The notes beneath the pieces are model-generated. The model was not told the origin of the DNA. It made no database searches and saw nothing but the letters and a program-made list of their open reading frames with translations. A program made the translations under genes and the position numbers. DNA of 64,000 nt. Source: Spirochaetales bacterium. Its GTDB lineage: Bacteria > Spirochaetota > Leptospiria > Leptospirales > Leptonemataceae. Location: the NCBI GenBank assembly GCA_015075425.1, contig JABTUL010000002.1, positions 1 through 64,000 of the forward strand, given 5' to 3'. Positions 1-8,771 of the stretch are shown in pieces. The stretch's first letter is position 1. Every line of letters begins with the position of its first letter.

Positions 1-33
1 CACCGCAAGAAGCGCGCCGTCGCGCTGGATGCC

Positions 34-381
34 CTATAATCGGTGCTTTCTCACTGAAAACTCTTCAACTTGTGCCGGCCAAACCTCGTCATACGCAAAT
101 CCCTCTAAGCAGCGCATCAGGCCGTTTTCCACATAAAGGACAAAGCCCGCTCCATTTTTCAGGCCCTTGATATCTGCTACTGCATTAGAAAGTTGATAGG
201 ATTTCTTTGAAGGAGTGCTCAAACTCTGAGGGGTATCTATCTCGGTAAAAAAACCAACCCCAGTAGCTTCGCGGCTTCGAATAATTGCAAGCTCTAACTG
301 AGCCTGAAGAAATTGCGCTTCCTCCTCACCCAAGATCAGTGTCGCTATCGCCGCAGACTCCAGAGCATTCAGAGTATTCAC
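34..381 (-). CDS. Putative immunity protein for the adjacent toxin
   Basis: A 115-residue acidic protein with no signal peptide or membrane segment; I do not recognise a family. It starts 13 bp downstream of the toxin-like gene at 395-847 on the same strand, the usual place for a cognate immunity gene in polymorphic-toxin loci. The function rests on that position alone. It is the last minus-strand gene visible before the window edge, so further toxin/immunity cassettes may lie beyond. Confidence 0.5.
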   Translation of the reverse strand: MNTLNALESAAIATLILGEEEAQFLQAQLELAIIRSREATGVGFFTEIDTPQSLSTPSKKSYQLSNAVADIKGLKNGAGFVLYVENGLMRCLEGFAYDEVWPAQVEEFSVRKHRL

Positions 382-394
382 TATCGCTCAGTTC

Positions 395-847
395 TCATGG
401 AGGCGGAACATTGCCCGAAAAGGTTCCTATCCGCGGAACACCGTCTATGATCTTTCCTGCCACCCATATTCTTTGACCACCAACAGAGATGACGTGATCA
501 ATAACTCCGCCTTCCGGGAGACCTTTCGCAATTTTCACCGTTTCGCTAAAAACTGCTCGTGCTGCGGCAGATTGATTTCCTCCAAATTTTTCCAACAATG
601 GCTGGAGATTATGGCGCCCCGCTCCAAATATGTGATGCAGCTTGTTCGGTTGAGTGAGACTTTCAACGGCTTTCTGTCTGATAGCGAGGGAAGCTCCCGC
701 GCCAGTGCCTAGCCCGAATCGTGCTAGAAGCGCTCCGCTCGTACCACTTGTAAGCCATGCTCCCACACTACCCGCTGCTGGCGCACACCAAGCTATGCAA
801 GCGGCTCCAGCGATCGCTGCGCCCGTGCCAATGGCCGTGCCCACCAA
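395..847 (-). CDS. C-terminal toxin domain of a polymorphic toxin
   Basis: The first ~60 residues are Ala/Gly-rich and hydrophobic, followed by a compact domain beginning KLHHIFG and ending with VGGQRIWVAGKIIDGVPRIG. That HIFG...HNL...FGG...VGG pattern is what I recall from C-terminal toxin tips of RHS/CdiA-type proteins, probably nucleases; the exact family is uncertain. The frame stays open upstream of the first start codon (a TTG at 847) to about 950, overlapping the end of the Ig-like lipoprotein gene in another frame and without a good start codon. The domain may therefore be the tip of a longer protein joined by a frameshift (real or sequencing error), or an orphan tip. A putative immunity gene follows. 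Confidence 0.5.
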   Translation of the reverse strand: MVGTAIGTGAAIAGAACIAWCAPAAGSVGAWLTSGTSGALLARFGLGTGAGASLAIRQKAVESLTQPNKLHHIFGAGRHNLQPLLEKFGGNQSAAARAVFSETVKIAKGLPEGGVIDHVISVGGQRIWVAGKIIDGVPRIGTFSGNVPPP

Positions 848-936
848 GGCCCCTTCAGTGCTCGCTTTGTAAGCATTGTTTATGCAATTCGGGTCAGAGC
901 TGTTCTTGCATTGCGAAGTTATGGCGATCGCAATTC

Positions 937-2079
937 CTATTCCGGAAGCTGATTCCCGGCGAGATCAGTAGCAGATGTCGATACTTTCAATGAGTAGTTC
1001 ACGTTGGGTGCAAATCCCGATCCGAGAGGAGTGATTTGAAGCTGATTCGCCGCAGCCCAAGCGTAATTGGCGGTAATCGATGGTGAAAAGGTCGTTGCCG
1101 TCGATGTAGCTGTTTGATTCATATCTTCGTCGAAAGTAATGACTATTGGCGTAACCAGACAAACCTCGGTCGTGCTGGCTCCAGCTGCAGCCAAGAGAAT
1201 ATCATTTGGTGGCGCAACGCAGCCATCGGCACTGACACTCTGGGCTCGCTCAAAGGCAATATTGGTTACAGTTGGCGCCGTCGTATCGAGCGATCCAGCC
1301 ACAAAAGAACCTGCCACAGCTGTGGCGATGTTTTCCTCTTGCTGGCTCACTGCGCTTGAGCTGATTGTAATATCGTAGCGCTGTCCAAAAATGAATAAAC
1401 TGTCAGGTGTAAAAGTGAGCTGGTTGCTATCCGCATTCCATGAAAAGGTTCCGGCGGCTGTGGGCGCAATGGAGAAGGCTGACTGCGTCGCATTGCGGTT
1501 CATGGATTTGGAAAAGTGGATTGTGATTGGATTTATGCCGGGATTACCGGTGCAGGCCGTTGTCAGCGTGGATGAGTAGAATTCAGCGAGGCTGCCTGTT
1601 CCTGCCGCGCAGGCGGCGGCCGTTCCGGAAAAGGTTTGCATGGATGTAACTTCAGGAAAGCTTGAAGTGGTGCCGTCTGTCCCTACAGCAAATGAAGCTA
1701 TATAGCCTGTTTCCAGATCGCGACCGTTCAAATCCTCGCATTGTTTGGTCATATTGAAAACGTAGGTTCCCTTCTTGAATGGATTTGCTGGTGTAAAAAG
1801 AAGCTGAGGGCCGGCCACGTCAAAAAAACCCAGAGTGAAGGGTTGCATTCCGAAAGCGCCAATGCATCGTTGCGACTGCATTTCTCTGTTAAAAAAGATA
1901 CCTATCTGCTGTCTCTCACTCACGTTTTTCTGGCCAGGATGGGGAAAGGAAAAAAGAACACGGGGAACTTCGCCTTCCCCGAGAATCGGTTCGATTAGAC
2001 GGGAGAGGCCTTCCTCGATTGGTGTACATGATGTGCAAATAAAAAGGAAGAAAACTATGACTCTATATTTTTTCATCAT
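937..2079 (-). CDS. Ig-like (SbsA/Big_5) repeat lipoprotein
   Basis: 380 residues. The N-terminus is a lipoprotein signal (MMKKYRVIVFFLFICTSC, lipobox TSC), so the protein should be anchored in a membrane and exposed to periplasm or surface. The rest contains about three repeats of the SbsA Ig-like type, each with the hallmark of a hydrophobic strand, FxxxM(N/Q) and a closing ITFTPxxxF strand (for example IHFSKSMNRNATQSAFSI and ITFDEDMNQTATSTATTFS). Such proteins act as adhesion or stalk modules. It starts one base after the TolC-like gene ends, so the two are probably co-transcribed. The stop at 937 falls at the end of an Ig repeat and a toxin-like frame continues beyond it, so a longer fused product cannot be excluded. 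Confidence 0.7.
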   Translation of the reverse strand: MMKKYRVIVFFLFICTSCTPIEEGLSRLIEPILGEGEVPRVLFSFPHPGQKNVSERQQIGIFFNREMQSQRCIGAFGMQPFTLGFFDVAGPQLLFTPANPFKKGTYVFNMTKQCEDLNGRDLETGYIASFAVGTDGTTSSFPEVTSMQTFSGTAAACAAGTGSLAEFYSSTLTTACTGNPGINPITIHFSKSMNRNATQSAFSIAPTAAGTFSWNADSNQLTFTPDSLFIFGQRYDITISSSAVSQQEENIATAVAGSFVAGSLDTTAPTVTNIAFERAQSVSADGCVAPPNDILLAAAGASTTEVCLVTPIVITFDEDMNQTATSTATTFSPSITANYAWAAANQLQITPLGSGFAPNVNYSLKVSTSATDLAGNQLPE

Positions 2080-2080
2080 T

Positions 2081-3622
2081 TTACTCTAGCTCGACCTCGT
2101 CTATCAGGTACCCCCTCCGCGGTGCGGGTCCTGGCAATTTCCGAGCGTCGATCCTCTTTACTCTATCGGATCTTTGCTGTCGTAGCATCTGACACAAAAG
2201 TGTATTTCCAGCATCGGGGCTGTATTCAGAAAGGCGCAAGGCTCCTGGGTCAAGGCCGGCGGAAGATTCAAGGCCATAAGCCGCAAGGATGTATCCAGCT
2301 ATTGCGTCGGTTAAACTTTCCTGTGCCTGCACCAGTTCCGTTTCCGCAAAGACCAGATCTGCCCGGCTAATGGTTCCGACGCGAAAACCAGTTTGGGTAA
2401 GGCGTAGCGCTTCATACCTGAAAAACGTCCTTCCATTTCCGGTGCGTATGCTTTCCCAGGACTGGTGTAGTGAATCGATTCCACTCTTTACCTCAATCGC
2501 GATCTGATTGTAAAGCCGATCATGCTCGTTGATAGCTTGGCCAAGGCTCACCTGACTTTCCAGTTTCTCACGGTAATAAGATAGCTGATCCAGGACCTGA
2601 ATTCCGGATGTTGAACCTGCGCTGCGCCGATCTGTACCTCCGGCAATTCCTGTATTCGACCCGCTGCTGGCTGAGGAGCCTGCTATTGGAAAGGTAACGG
2701 CAATATCGATACCCCATGTACGATCTCGAACGGGCAGACGGTCTCCTGCCCGTCCCACGTACCCGCCCAAGCTAACGCGTGGAATCCAGGCGTTTTCAAT
2801 TATTTCCTTTTCCTTCTTTAACCGGTGGAGATTGGTTTGCGACCTTTTGATTTCAACGCGTTTTGACCGAGCGCCGTAAACCAATTTCTCTTCATCTACT
2901 TCTGGTGGTAGCATATAGAAATCACAAAAAAGATTACCTTCAAGGTCCAACTCTACCCCATAGTCAAGATTCAAAACCGATAGTAATCTGAATTTTGCTT
3001 GTGCATATTCCGCCTCCGCTGTTATTACAGCCTGCTCTACTTCGCGCAATCGCGCTGCGACGGTCAAGAGCTGCGCTCTTGCCGAGATACCCTGCGTGTG
3101 CTCAAGCCGTGCAAATCTCAATTGCAGCGCGGCCCTTTCCAGAGATTTTTTGTTAAGAGAGATTTTACCCGCTGCGCTCAGAGCACTTAGATATGCTTGC
3201 TGAACATCCAATCGCAGTCGATTGTAGATGAGCCGAAAATCTTCAGAAGCTAACATTGCATCTATTCTCGCTAGATCCAGAGCAAGTGACCGGTCCCCCC
3301 CATCGTATATCACTTGTTCAATATTGAGTCTTATTTCATGACTAATATTGTCAACTTCACCGATATTGACCTGCTTTACACGGTTGTAAGATAGACCGAA
3401 CCGGGGGAGATAGGATCGCCAGCGCTCGGTTATCACTTTTTTTACAATTGCCTGACGGGAATTTGTGGCCTTCAGGGCAAAATGATTGGCGGCGGCAATT
3501 GCGACCGCTTTTTCCAGATTCAAACGCATCTTCATCCCTGCCGGTGCGGAATCAAGCCTAGATAGGAAGATGAAAGACAGCACAACCAGAGGCTTTAAAT
3601 TATTAAGTGGAACTCTCCGCAC
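2081..3622 (-). CDS. TolC-family outer membrane channel
   Basis: 513 residues with a signal peptide and the two-lobed repeat layout of the outer-membrane efflux protein family: long amphipathic helices (residues ~150-240 and ~370-450) and the conserved SRADLVFAETELVQAQESL region near the C-terminus, typical of the second OEP repeat. A Ser/Gly-rich insertion sits around residues 315-345. TolC proteins form the outer-membrane exit duct of type I secretion or RND efflux systems; no inner-membrane partner is visible here. It heads a minus-strand group with the Ig-like lipoprotein and the toxin/immunity pair, which hints at export of those products, but that link is only positional. Confidence 0.8.
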   Translation of the reverse strand: MRRVPLNNLKPLVVLSFIFLSRLDSAPAGMKMRLNLEKAVAIAAANHFALKATNSRQAIVKKVITERWRSYLPRFGLSYNRVKQVNIGEVDNISHEIRLNIEQVIYDGGDRSLALDLARIDAMLASEDFRLIYNRLRLDVQQAYLSALSAAGKISLNKKSLERAALQLRFARLEHTQGISARAQLLTVAARLREVEQAVITAEAEYAQAKFRLLSVLNLDYGVELDLEGNLFCDFYMLPPEVDEEKLVYGARSKRVEIKRSQTNLHRLKKEKEIIENAWIPRVSLGGYVGRAGDRLPVRDRTWGIDIAVTFPIAGSSASSGSNTGIAGGTDRRSAGSTSGIQVLDQLSYYREKLESQVSLGQAINEHDRLYNQIAIEVKSGIDSLHQSWESIRTGNGRTFFRYEALRLTQTGFRVGTISRADLVFAETELVQAQESLTDAIAGYILAAYGLESSAGLDPGALRLSEYSPDAGNTLLCQMLRQQRSDRVKRIDARKLPGPAPRRGYLIDEVELE

Positions 3623-3892
3623 AATTTATGACCCTTTTGCGTTTGGGGTCATATCCCCAGCAGTAACGTTTTTTTTATTAAATAAAAAAAGGCCCTGAAT
3701 TCTTGTTGAGACATGATTAACTTTCGGAGAAACTGCCAGGAGCTTGAAGGAAATTCAGAGTTCCCACATATTCAGTTTAAAACCAATGAATTATGTCGTT
3801 TTTTTCCTTTTTTTGAGTCTTTTAAGGAAGAAAAGCAAAAAGCTTCTCTGCTTATGTTCTAATACACTAATTCAATAGTCGAGGCGAACCCA
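3623..3892. other. A+T-rich divergent intergenic region
   Basis: About 270 bp between the divergent TolC-like gene and the small exported protein. It is markedly A+T-richer than its surroundings, with several T and A runs (3670-3690, 3798-3840), and presumably holds both promoters. I could not assign -35/-10 boxes convincingly. Confidence 0.4.
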
Positions 3893-4474
3893 ATGAGGAT
3901 TGTGTTGATATTTGTCGTAGCTCTATTCAGTACTGCACTGCTACCCCAAACTGAAAGGAAGAATTTTGTTGTAGCACCGGGAATGATGTACATCGTTGGA
4001 AAAGGCAGCGGTCGGTATTTGACCAGTGCCTATATAGACAGTGCCGGGATCGTTCAAAAGCGGGGCAGCCTTAGCCAGGTCAGCCGGGTATTCCCCACCA
4101 TTTCAGGTTTGTGGAGCCGTAAACTGGGGAAAGAAGATGATAAATTTCTGTGGGGTGTATCACTGGGGGTAAATGATGGGGTTACCAACGAAGGAGCTGG
4201 TTTTGCAGTGGCCTACGGGCTCTTTCTCGGATTGAAAGCCGGGACTTCCGGGCATTTTGGAATTGTTTTCGGAGGATTGCACGATCCGACCGTGCGCCGG
4301 TTGCCATACTATGCGCGGCCTGGTCTACCCTATCCAGACCCCGAAGTTCAGGACTTCATTCGTGCAAGCCGTGATAACACAGCCTTCGCTCTATCTAAGG
4401 GCATTGAACTCCCGACCGAACAAGTTGCTGGCCGCTATACGTTTGCGGGGATAGCCTTTAGTGTTTCAATGTAG
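3893..4474 (+). CDS. Exported hypothetical protein, outer-membrane-like
   Basis: 193 residues starting with a short hydrophobic signal (MRIVLIFVVALFSTALLPQ). The mature part has alternating small and aromatic residues and ends in Phe-Ser-Val-Ser-Met, compatible with a small outer-membrane beta-barrel of the kind common in spirochaetes. I do not recognise a family. It stands alone, divergent from the TolC-like gene, preceded by the A+T-rich region. Confidence 0.55.
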   Translation: MRIVLIFVVALFSTALLPQTERKNFVVAPGMMYIVGKGSGRYLTSAYIDSAGIVQKRGSLSQVSRVFPTISGLWSRKLGKEDDKFLWGVSLGVNDGVTNEGAGFAVAYGLFLGLKAGTSGHFGIVFGGLHDPTVRRLPYYARPGLPYPDPEVQDFIRASRDNTAFALSKGIELPTEQVAGRYTFAGIAFSVSM

Positions 4475-4718
4475 CCCTAAACTGGCTGAAGCGCCCGGAG
4501 AGCATGTCCCTCTCGTTTCTGCTTATGCCGTCTCGCTCGCTAAGCCGCATATGAGCAACTAAAGCGTGCGCTATGATTTGAAGAATTTTTAGCGTCCGTC
4601 CTCTTTTGAGAATATTTTTTGTTGCCGGGGAACCGCTTTTGCATTATCGTTCTCAATAGAGGACATTGATTCTGCAACAGACGGGCAGGTCAATCAAAAA
4701 AAGGGACGGGGAGGAAAT
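4475..4718. other. Intergenic, nothing recognised
   Basis: About 245 bp with no ORF on either strand that looks like a gene and no clear hairpin. The last bases contain the GGGGAGGA ribosome-binding site for the cassette starting at 4719. Confidence 0.4.
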
Positions 4719-5093
4719 ATGCAATCCATCCAGCTGTGGCTGAGCCGTGCGGGCGGCTGGCAGAGCCTGACCCAGGCCGGTTCTTTCTCTGCCAGTGCAG
4801 GCGGACAGCTTGAGATTAGACTGCATTGCCGGGGACTGAGCCCCACTGGCCTGCGCGCTCTTTCCCTTGAATGCCGGGAAAAGCCAGTGCATTGGGGGCC
4901 GGAGCTATACCTGGAAATCGGGGACCTGGCATGGTATCCCTACGAATACAGAGAACCGGGCCTGCTCTTTCCCTTCTGTGTGTACCGGAAGGAAAAAGGA
5001 AAACTGCGCGTGGACCAGGCCCTGAAACGGCGGCTCATCTTAATGGCAGAGGCCTGGGATCAAGAGCTGCTCCAATACCATCTATCAGCTTAA
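4719..5093 (+). CDS. Orphan homologue of element gene A (DUF6908-like)
   Basis: 124 residues. It shares its layout with gene A of the three recombinase elements: start MQSIQ versus MNSIQ, a central acidic-aromatic block (PELYLEIGDLAWYPYEYR versus MHFAVSAEIWLPYYLR) and a C-terminal W-D helix (AEAWDQELLQYHL versus ATVWDMALFREGF). This resembles the DUF6908 family found on mobile elements; function unknown. A strong GGGGAGG site lies 6-7 bp upstream. It is followed by a gene-B homologue but no recombinase, so this is either a decayed element or an independent A-B cassette. Confidence 0.6.
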   Translation: MQSIQLWLSRAGGWQSLTQAGSFSASAGGQLEIRLHCRGLSPTGLRALSLECREKPVHWGPELYLEIGDLAWYPYEYREPGLLFPFCVYRKEKGKLRVDQALKRRLILMAEAWDQELLQYHLSA

Positions 5094-5104
5094 AGGAGAG
5101 ACGC

Positions 5105-5254
5105 ATGAAAAAAGAAACCTATACCAAGGTCCATGATTTGCTCATGGCCAGAATGCGCCGGGAGTTGCACCAGAAGGATCTGTTGGAAATCAAGCGGACC
5201 AGCCGGCGGCTGTGCCGCTTGCGTCAACGCTACCGCAAACGCTTCGCCGCCTGA
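5105..5254 (+). CDS. Orphan homologue of element gene B (basic peptide)
   Basis: 49 residues, very rich in Arg and Lys, preceded by a GGAGAG site. Its C-terminus RRLCRLRQRYRKRFAA aligns directly with RRLCRLRKRYKKRLAA of the gene-B peptides in elements I-III, and the N-terminal helix matches too (KVHDLLMARMRRELHQK versus NAHDRLMREMRHQLRLK). The conservation outside a recombinase operon shows that this short ORF is a real gene. A nucleic-acid-binding role is plausible from its charge but not shown. Confidence 0.65.
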   Translation: MKKETYTKVHDLLMARMRRELHQKDLLEIKRTSRRLCRLRQRYRKRFAA

Positions 5255-5278
5255 GTAGAGCCCTCTACTCAGGGCGGC
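5246..5278. terminator. Hairpin at the end of the orphan A-B cassette
   Basis: The gene-B stop codon lies inside a 15-bp stem: arm GCCGCCTGAGTAGAG pairs with CTCTACTCA(G)GGCGGC with one bulged G and a 2-nt loop. No clean T-run follows, so it may be a weak, two-way terminator between the cassette and the convergent YhhN pseudogene. Confidence 0.5.
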
Positions 5279-5788
5279 TCAATTCCGCTCTTTCAAATCC
5301 GCACCAGCGGATAGACGGAGCGCAGAAAGGCCACGCGAAAGCCCGACAATGCCAATAGAAACTGCGCGGCAAATAGACAAGCCCGGATAGATATAGAAGA
5401 AAATAGCACCCACGGCTCCAAATGTCAGCACAGCAGAAATCGCCTCCTTCCGATTCCAGACAAAGCCCCGGCTGTGTCGCACGATATAGACCAGTTGCAC
5501 CGTGAAGAAGACACCAACGCCCGCCACAAAATGACCCAGAATTCAAATGACGAAATCGGCAATAGCAGTGAAGAGGAAAGCCAGTCGCAATGTCCACGTA
5601 TCGCGCCAGTCATGACCCGCCGGGCCGATAGCCAGAGTCAGACCGCAGCAGAGCAGAATGCAGAGATACTTTGCAATACGTGAGAATAGATGATACGGAT
5701 CGCCGGTCAAAATATCAGCGGTGAGGAAGGAAAAATACAATCCGACCAGAAGCAGTGTCGAGACGAAAACGAAAAGTCGGCGGCCCAT
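5279..5788 (-). pseudogene. YhhN/TMEM86-like membrane protein with in-frame stop
   Basis: Two pieces in the same frame (5788-5546 and 5542-5279) are separated by a TGA at 5543-5545. Joined, they read as a ~169-residue protein with 5-6 membrane segments and the family-like stretch AIADFVI*ILGHFVAGVGVFFTVQLVYI. That resembles YhhN proteins (bacterial lysoplasmalogenase-like). The stop falls in the most conserved region, so the gene is either inactivated or carries a base error. Confidence 0.55.
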
Positions 5789-6045
5789 GCTGCATCCCTC
5801 GTCCTATCCGGCTCGAATCAATGCTTTTCCAGGCCATCATCCGGCCGATCGCATGAGCCAGAGCCTAAAATCCATCTTGACTTCTTCAAGGATGGCCCTT
5901 ATTTGAGCCGGTACGGAGTCGGCTGACGAGGATTTGGTTTTGCTTTTCTCCCGCCGTCTCCACATCTTTTCGGCTGGAAGGCTTGCTTTTTCCCGGCTGG
6001 TATTATTCTGCTTGCCTTCCCTGAAGGAAGCCGAACGCATCCTGT

Positions 6046-6468
6046 ATGCTTGACAATACATGGTTTGAAGACTGGCGCCGGGTGCGTGCGGAAACCGAAG
6101 CCGTCGCGGAACGAATGCCGGAAGATCGTCTGGATTTCCGACCACATCCCGATCTGATGCATCTGGGCGAGCTGGCGCGACACATCGTCGGCGCTTGCTA
6201 TTTCATTCTATCTCGAGGGCTGGGCCGCGAAATAGTCACACCGGAGCCGATCAAGAACAAAATTCCTATGCCCGGGACCAGGCTCCGGCAGGAACTGCAA
6301 GCAACCGATCAGTTGGTCAGAACCACAATGACGGACCTGAGTGAAGAAGACCTTCAGACAACCAATTCCTCAGGGAAGCCCAAACGAGAAGTTTTGCGGC
6401 ATCTCATGGAACACGAAATTCATCACCGCGCCCAACTTAAGATGTATTTAAAAATGATGGGCCTGTAG
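6046..6468 (+). CDS. DinB-superfamily protein
   Basis: 140 residues forming the four-helix layout of DinB/YfiT metalloenzymes. Candidate metal ligands are His in the helix GELARHIVGACYF and the C-terminal HEIHHRAQL motif, where two His of the usual triad lie. Members include thiol transferases and damage-inducible proteins; substrate unknown. A second DinB-like gene lies at 59099. It sits directly upstream of tRNA-Ser and belongs to the chromosome, not the element. Confidence 0.75.
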   Translation: MLDNTWFEDWRRVRAETEAVAERMPEDRLDFRPHPDLMHLGELARHIVGACYFILSRGLGREIVTPEPIKNKIPMPGTRLRQELQATDQLVRTTMTDLSEEDLQTTNSSGKPKREVLRHLMEHEIHHRAQLKMYLKMMGL

Positions 6469-6528
6469 AGCCCGTCTGAGCCAATTCTGATTGACAGATG
6501 CTCGCTCACAGGGGTCCTGGAAGCCACA

Positions 6529-6611
6529 GGAGAGGTGTCCGAGTGGTCTATGGTGCACGCTTGGAAAGCGTGTGTACGCAAGTACCGAGGGTTCGAATCC
6601 CTCCCTCTCCG
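6529..6611 (+). tRNA. tRNA-Ser (anticodon GGA)
   Basis: Class II tRNA. The acceptor stem GGAGAGG (6529-6535) pairs with CCTCTCC (6604-6610), followed by discriminator G; there is an anticodon stem CACGC/GCGTG with loop TTGGAAA (anticodon GGA), a long variable arm and T-arm GGGTTCGAATCCC. The CCA end is not encoded. The 3' acceptor strand coincides with the outer end of element I, so the element appears to have integrated at, and rebuilt, the 3' end of this gene. Confidence 0.93.
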
Positions 6612-6679
6612 CAGCTCGGGATGGCTGCAACCCCTCGTGGGTGATGTCACATCGGCAAATTCTTGCTGTCACAGGAACA
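6604..6679 (-). other. Element I left end (att-like)
   Basis: Lies between the recombinase stop codon and the chromosome. Read outward from the stop it holds two TGTGACA repeats, 22 bp apart start to start, separated by the conserved stretch AAGAATTTGCC. Then come CACGAGGGGTTGCAGCC and the terminal GAGCTGCGGAGAGG shared by all five element ends. The last bases are also the tRNA-Ser acceptor strand. Confidence 0.6.
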
Positions 6680-8626
6680 CTAAAGGCTGCTTGAATGGGA
6701 TCTTCTGAGAATGCGTCGGACGGTTGTAGCATTCCACACGCCGCCACGTTTCGTACTGATTAGTTTCCTGTTAAGGTGAGCTGCAATATCACGGAGCGTC
6801 ATGCCTGCGGCGCGGAGTTGCCGGACCATTCGAATAATCTGTTGTTCCGACCGGCTCTGTACCAGCTTTCCACTTTTGAAGTCATAACCATAAGGAACCT
6901 GCTGCGGACGTTTGGCATGGTCTTCGGGAGCTTTCGCAAGGCCATGTCTCTGGATGGCATCGGATACGGTGGACTGACCCACACCTATGCGTCTGGCAAT
7001 GGCATTAGTTGAAAGCCCCTCGTCCTGGTATAGTTTTCTGAGGAATACTCTACTTTTCAAAAGAAGAACGCCTGGTAGTGTGATTCGGTCGGAAACCAGG
7101 ACCAGGCCGCCTTTTGTGAAGGATCGACCATCGGCATGGACCAGCTCCACATTCAGGCCTTCTTCGCCCAGGGTGAGGGTTTGCAGCAGGTCAAAGACTT
7201 TGCGGCACTTTTTTCGGGCTGAAAGCTTGATAAAATCTTTTATACGATCGCAGTAGCTCCGGAAAATGGCAGGATCACCAGTTGCCAGAAGTGTGCTCAG
7301 GTTTTCGGCCTGGCTGCGGAGTTGTTCGGTTTGTTGTTCATTCTCCCGGAGTTGCTCAAGGAGCTTGTCCGCTTCTTTCTCGAAGTGCTTCCGTTGCGGA
7401 GCCCGGCATGGAAAGACTCTGGGTGGTGGCATCGTGCAGCCTTTGCGCAGGGCGGCTTCCTCATGGTCCAGTTGTTTCAGCCGGGATTTGAGAGCCCGCA
7501 GCTGTTTGCCCAGTCCTTCCTGCCGACTTCCAGTAATTCATTAAAATATTCTTTGTCTATCGCCAGCCTGGCCAGCCATTCATCAACCAGTTTGTGCGCA
7601 TCTTCGGCCTCGATAGAATGCAGGCCACCTTCGGCGCAGCGGCCCGGATGGGCATAATAGTATCGTACCTGCCCAGAGCGGCCCGTTCCGCTTTTGCCCT
7701 GGAGCTTTTTGTCGCATCTGGCGCAGCGGATGAGGCCAGAGAAAATATAATTGTGTCTGGGTGAGCGCGGTCCCGGCCCATTGCCGGAAAGGACTTCGCG
7801 GACCTGTTCAAATGTCTTGTCGGTGATGATGGCCTGCCAGGCTCCGGGGACTTCTTCGGTGCCTTCGGTTGTTTTGATTTCTCTGATTCCAATGTAGACG
7901 CGGCTGGTCAGTATGCCGTAGATTCCATTTCGGCTGAGTTTCTGGATTTTAGGATGATCGTATTGATTCTTCAAGACTCTCAGCGTTTCCAGAAGGGAGC
8001 ACTTGCGCAGATAGGTCTGGAAAATGTCCCGGACCAGCTTTGCTTCTTCGGTATCGACCAGGAGCCTGCCCTTGTGTTCGGGATCGCGTTTGTATCCCAG
8101 CGGTTCAAAACCACCGTATGCCAGGCCTCTCTTGCTGCGTTCGTATGCGTTGCGGCGAATTCGGTCGGCAGTCATGTCGCGCTCGAACTCGGCAAAGACC
8201 ATCAGGATGCGCACGACCAGATTGGAGAAGGGAGAAGTGGTGTCGATTTCGGTCTTGAGGCAAACCAGGTCGCAGTTGTGCTGCTGCGTGAATTCAAAAA
8301 TTCCCAGGAAATCCTTGAGAGACCTGGACAATCGGCTTAGCTCCGTGAAGAAAATGGCATCGATCGCACCGCGCTCCACGTCGGCCAGAAGTCTTTTGAA
8401 TTCTGGTCGGTCTATGCTGGAGCCGGAAAAGCCACCATCGACATACGAGCCCACCAGACGGCCCCAGGCTCCACCGGCATTGCGGCGGCGCAGCTCGGAC
8501 GCCAGCATCTGCTCCTGATTTTTCAGTGAACCTTCGGCAACCCGTGCTTGCCCCTCAGTTGAGACACGCACATAGAAAGCCACCCGGCGGATTTTCTGTC
8601 CGCCGGGTGCTGATTTCTCTGGCCAT
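6680..8626 (-). pseudogene. Large serine recombinase, element I left arm (frameshifted)
   Basis: Left-arm copy of the element I recombinase. At least two single-site indels break it: a lost GA dinucleotide just after the start (near 8615), and a shift near 7530 in the coiled-coil region, where the product ends prematurely before reopening at 7432. The right-arm copy is intact at these places, so the gene may be whole in the organism. Domains as for the element II copy at 23363: resolvase catalytic domain, recombinase domain, zinc ribbon, coiled coil, two C-terminal helix-turn-helix motifs. The C-terminal tail RRILRRSHSSSL is specific to element I. Confidence 0.8.
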
Positions 8627-8771
8627 CAGGCTGCCGCGCGTTTCTTGTATCTTTACGCAACCGGCAGAGTCTTCTGCCGGTGCGCTCAATACCTTTACGG
8701 TTCTTGAGCCTGAGCTGGTGGCGCATCTCCCGCATTAGCCTGTCATGGGCGTTCTGGTATATGGCTTCCAT
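8626..8771 (-). pseudogene. Gene B basic peptide, element I left arm (1-base deletion)
   Basis: Reads MEAIYQNAHDRLMREMRHQL and on to RRLCRLRK, then one A is missing from an AAAA run relative to the right-arm copy at 10506, which shifts the last dozen codons. Stop and start codons of its neighbours overlap it by one base on each side (TGATG), as in the intact copies. Probably a homopolymer error rather than a true mutation. Confidence 0.65.
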
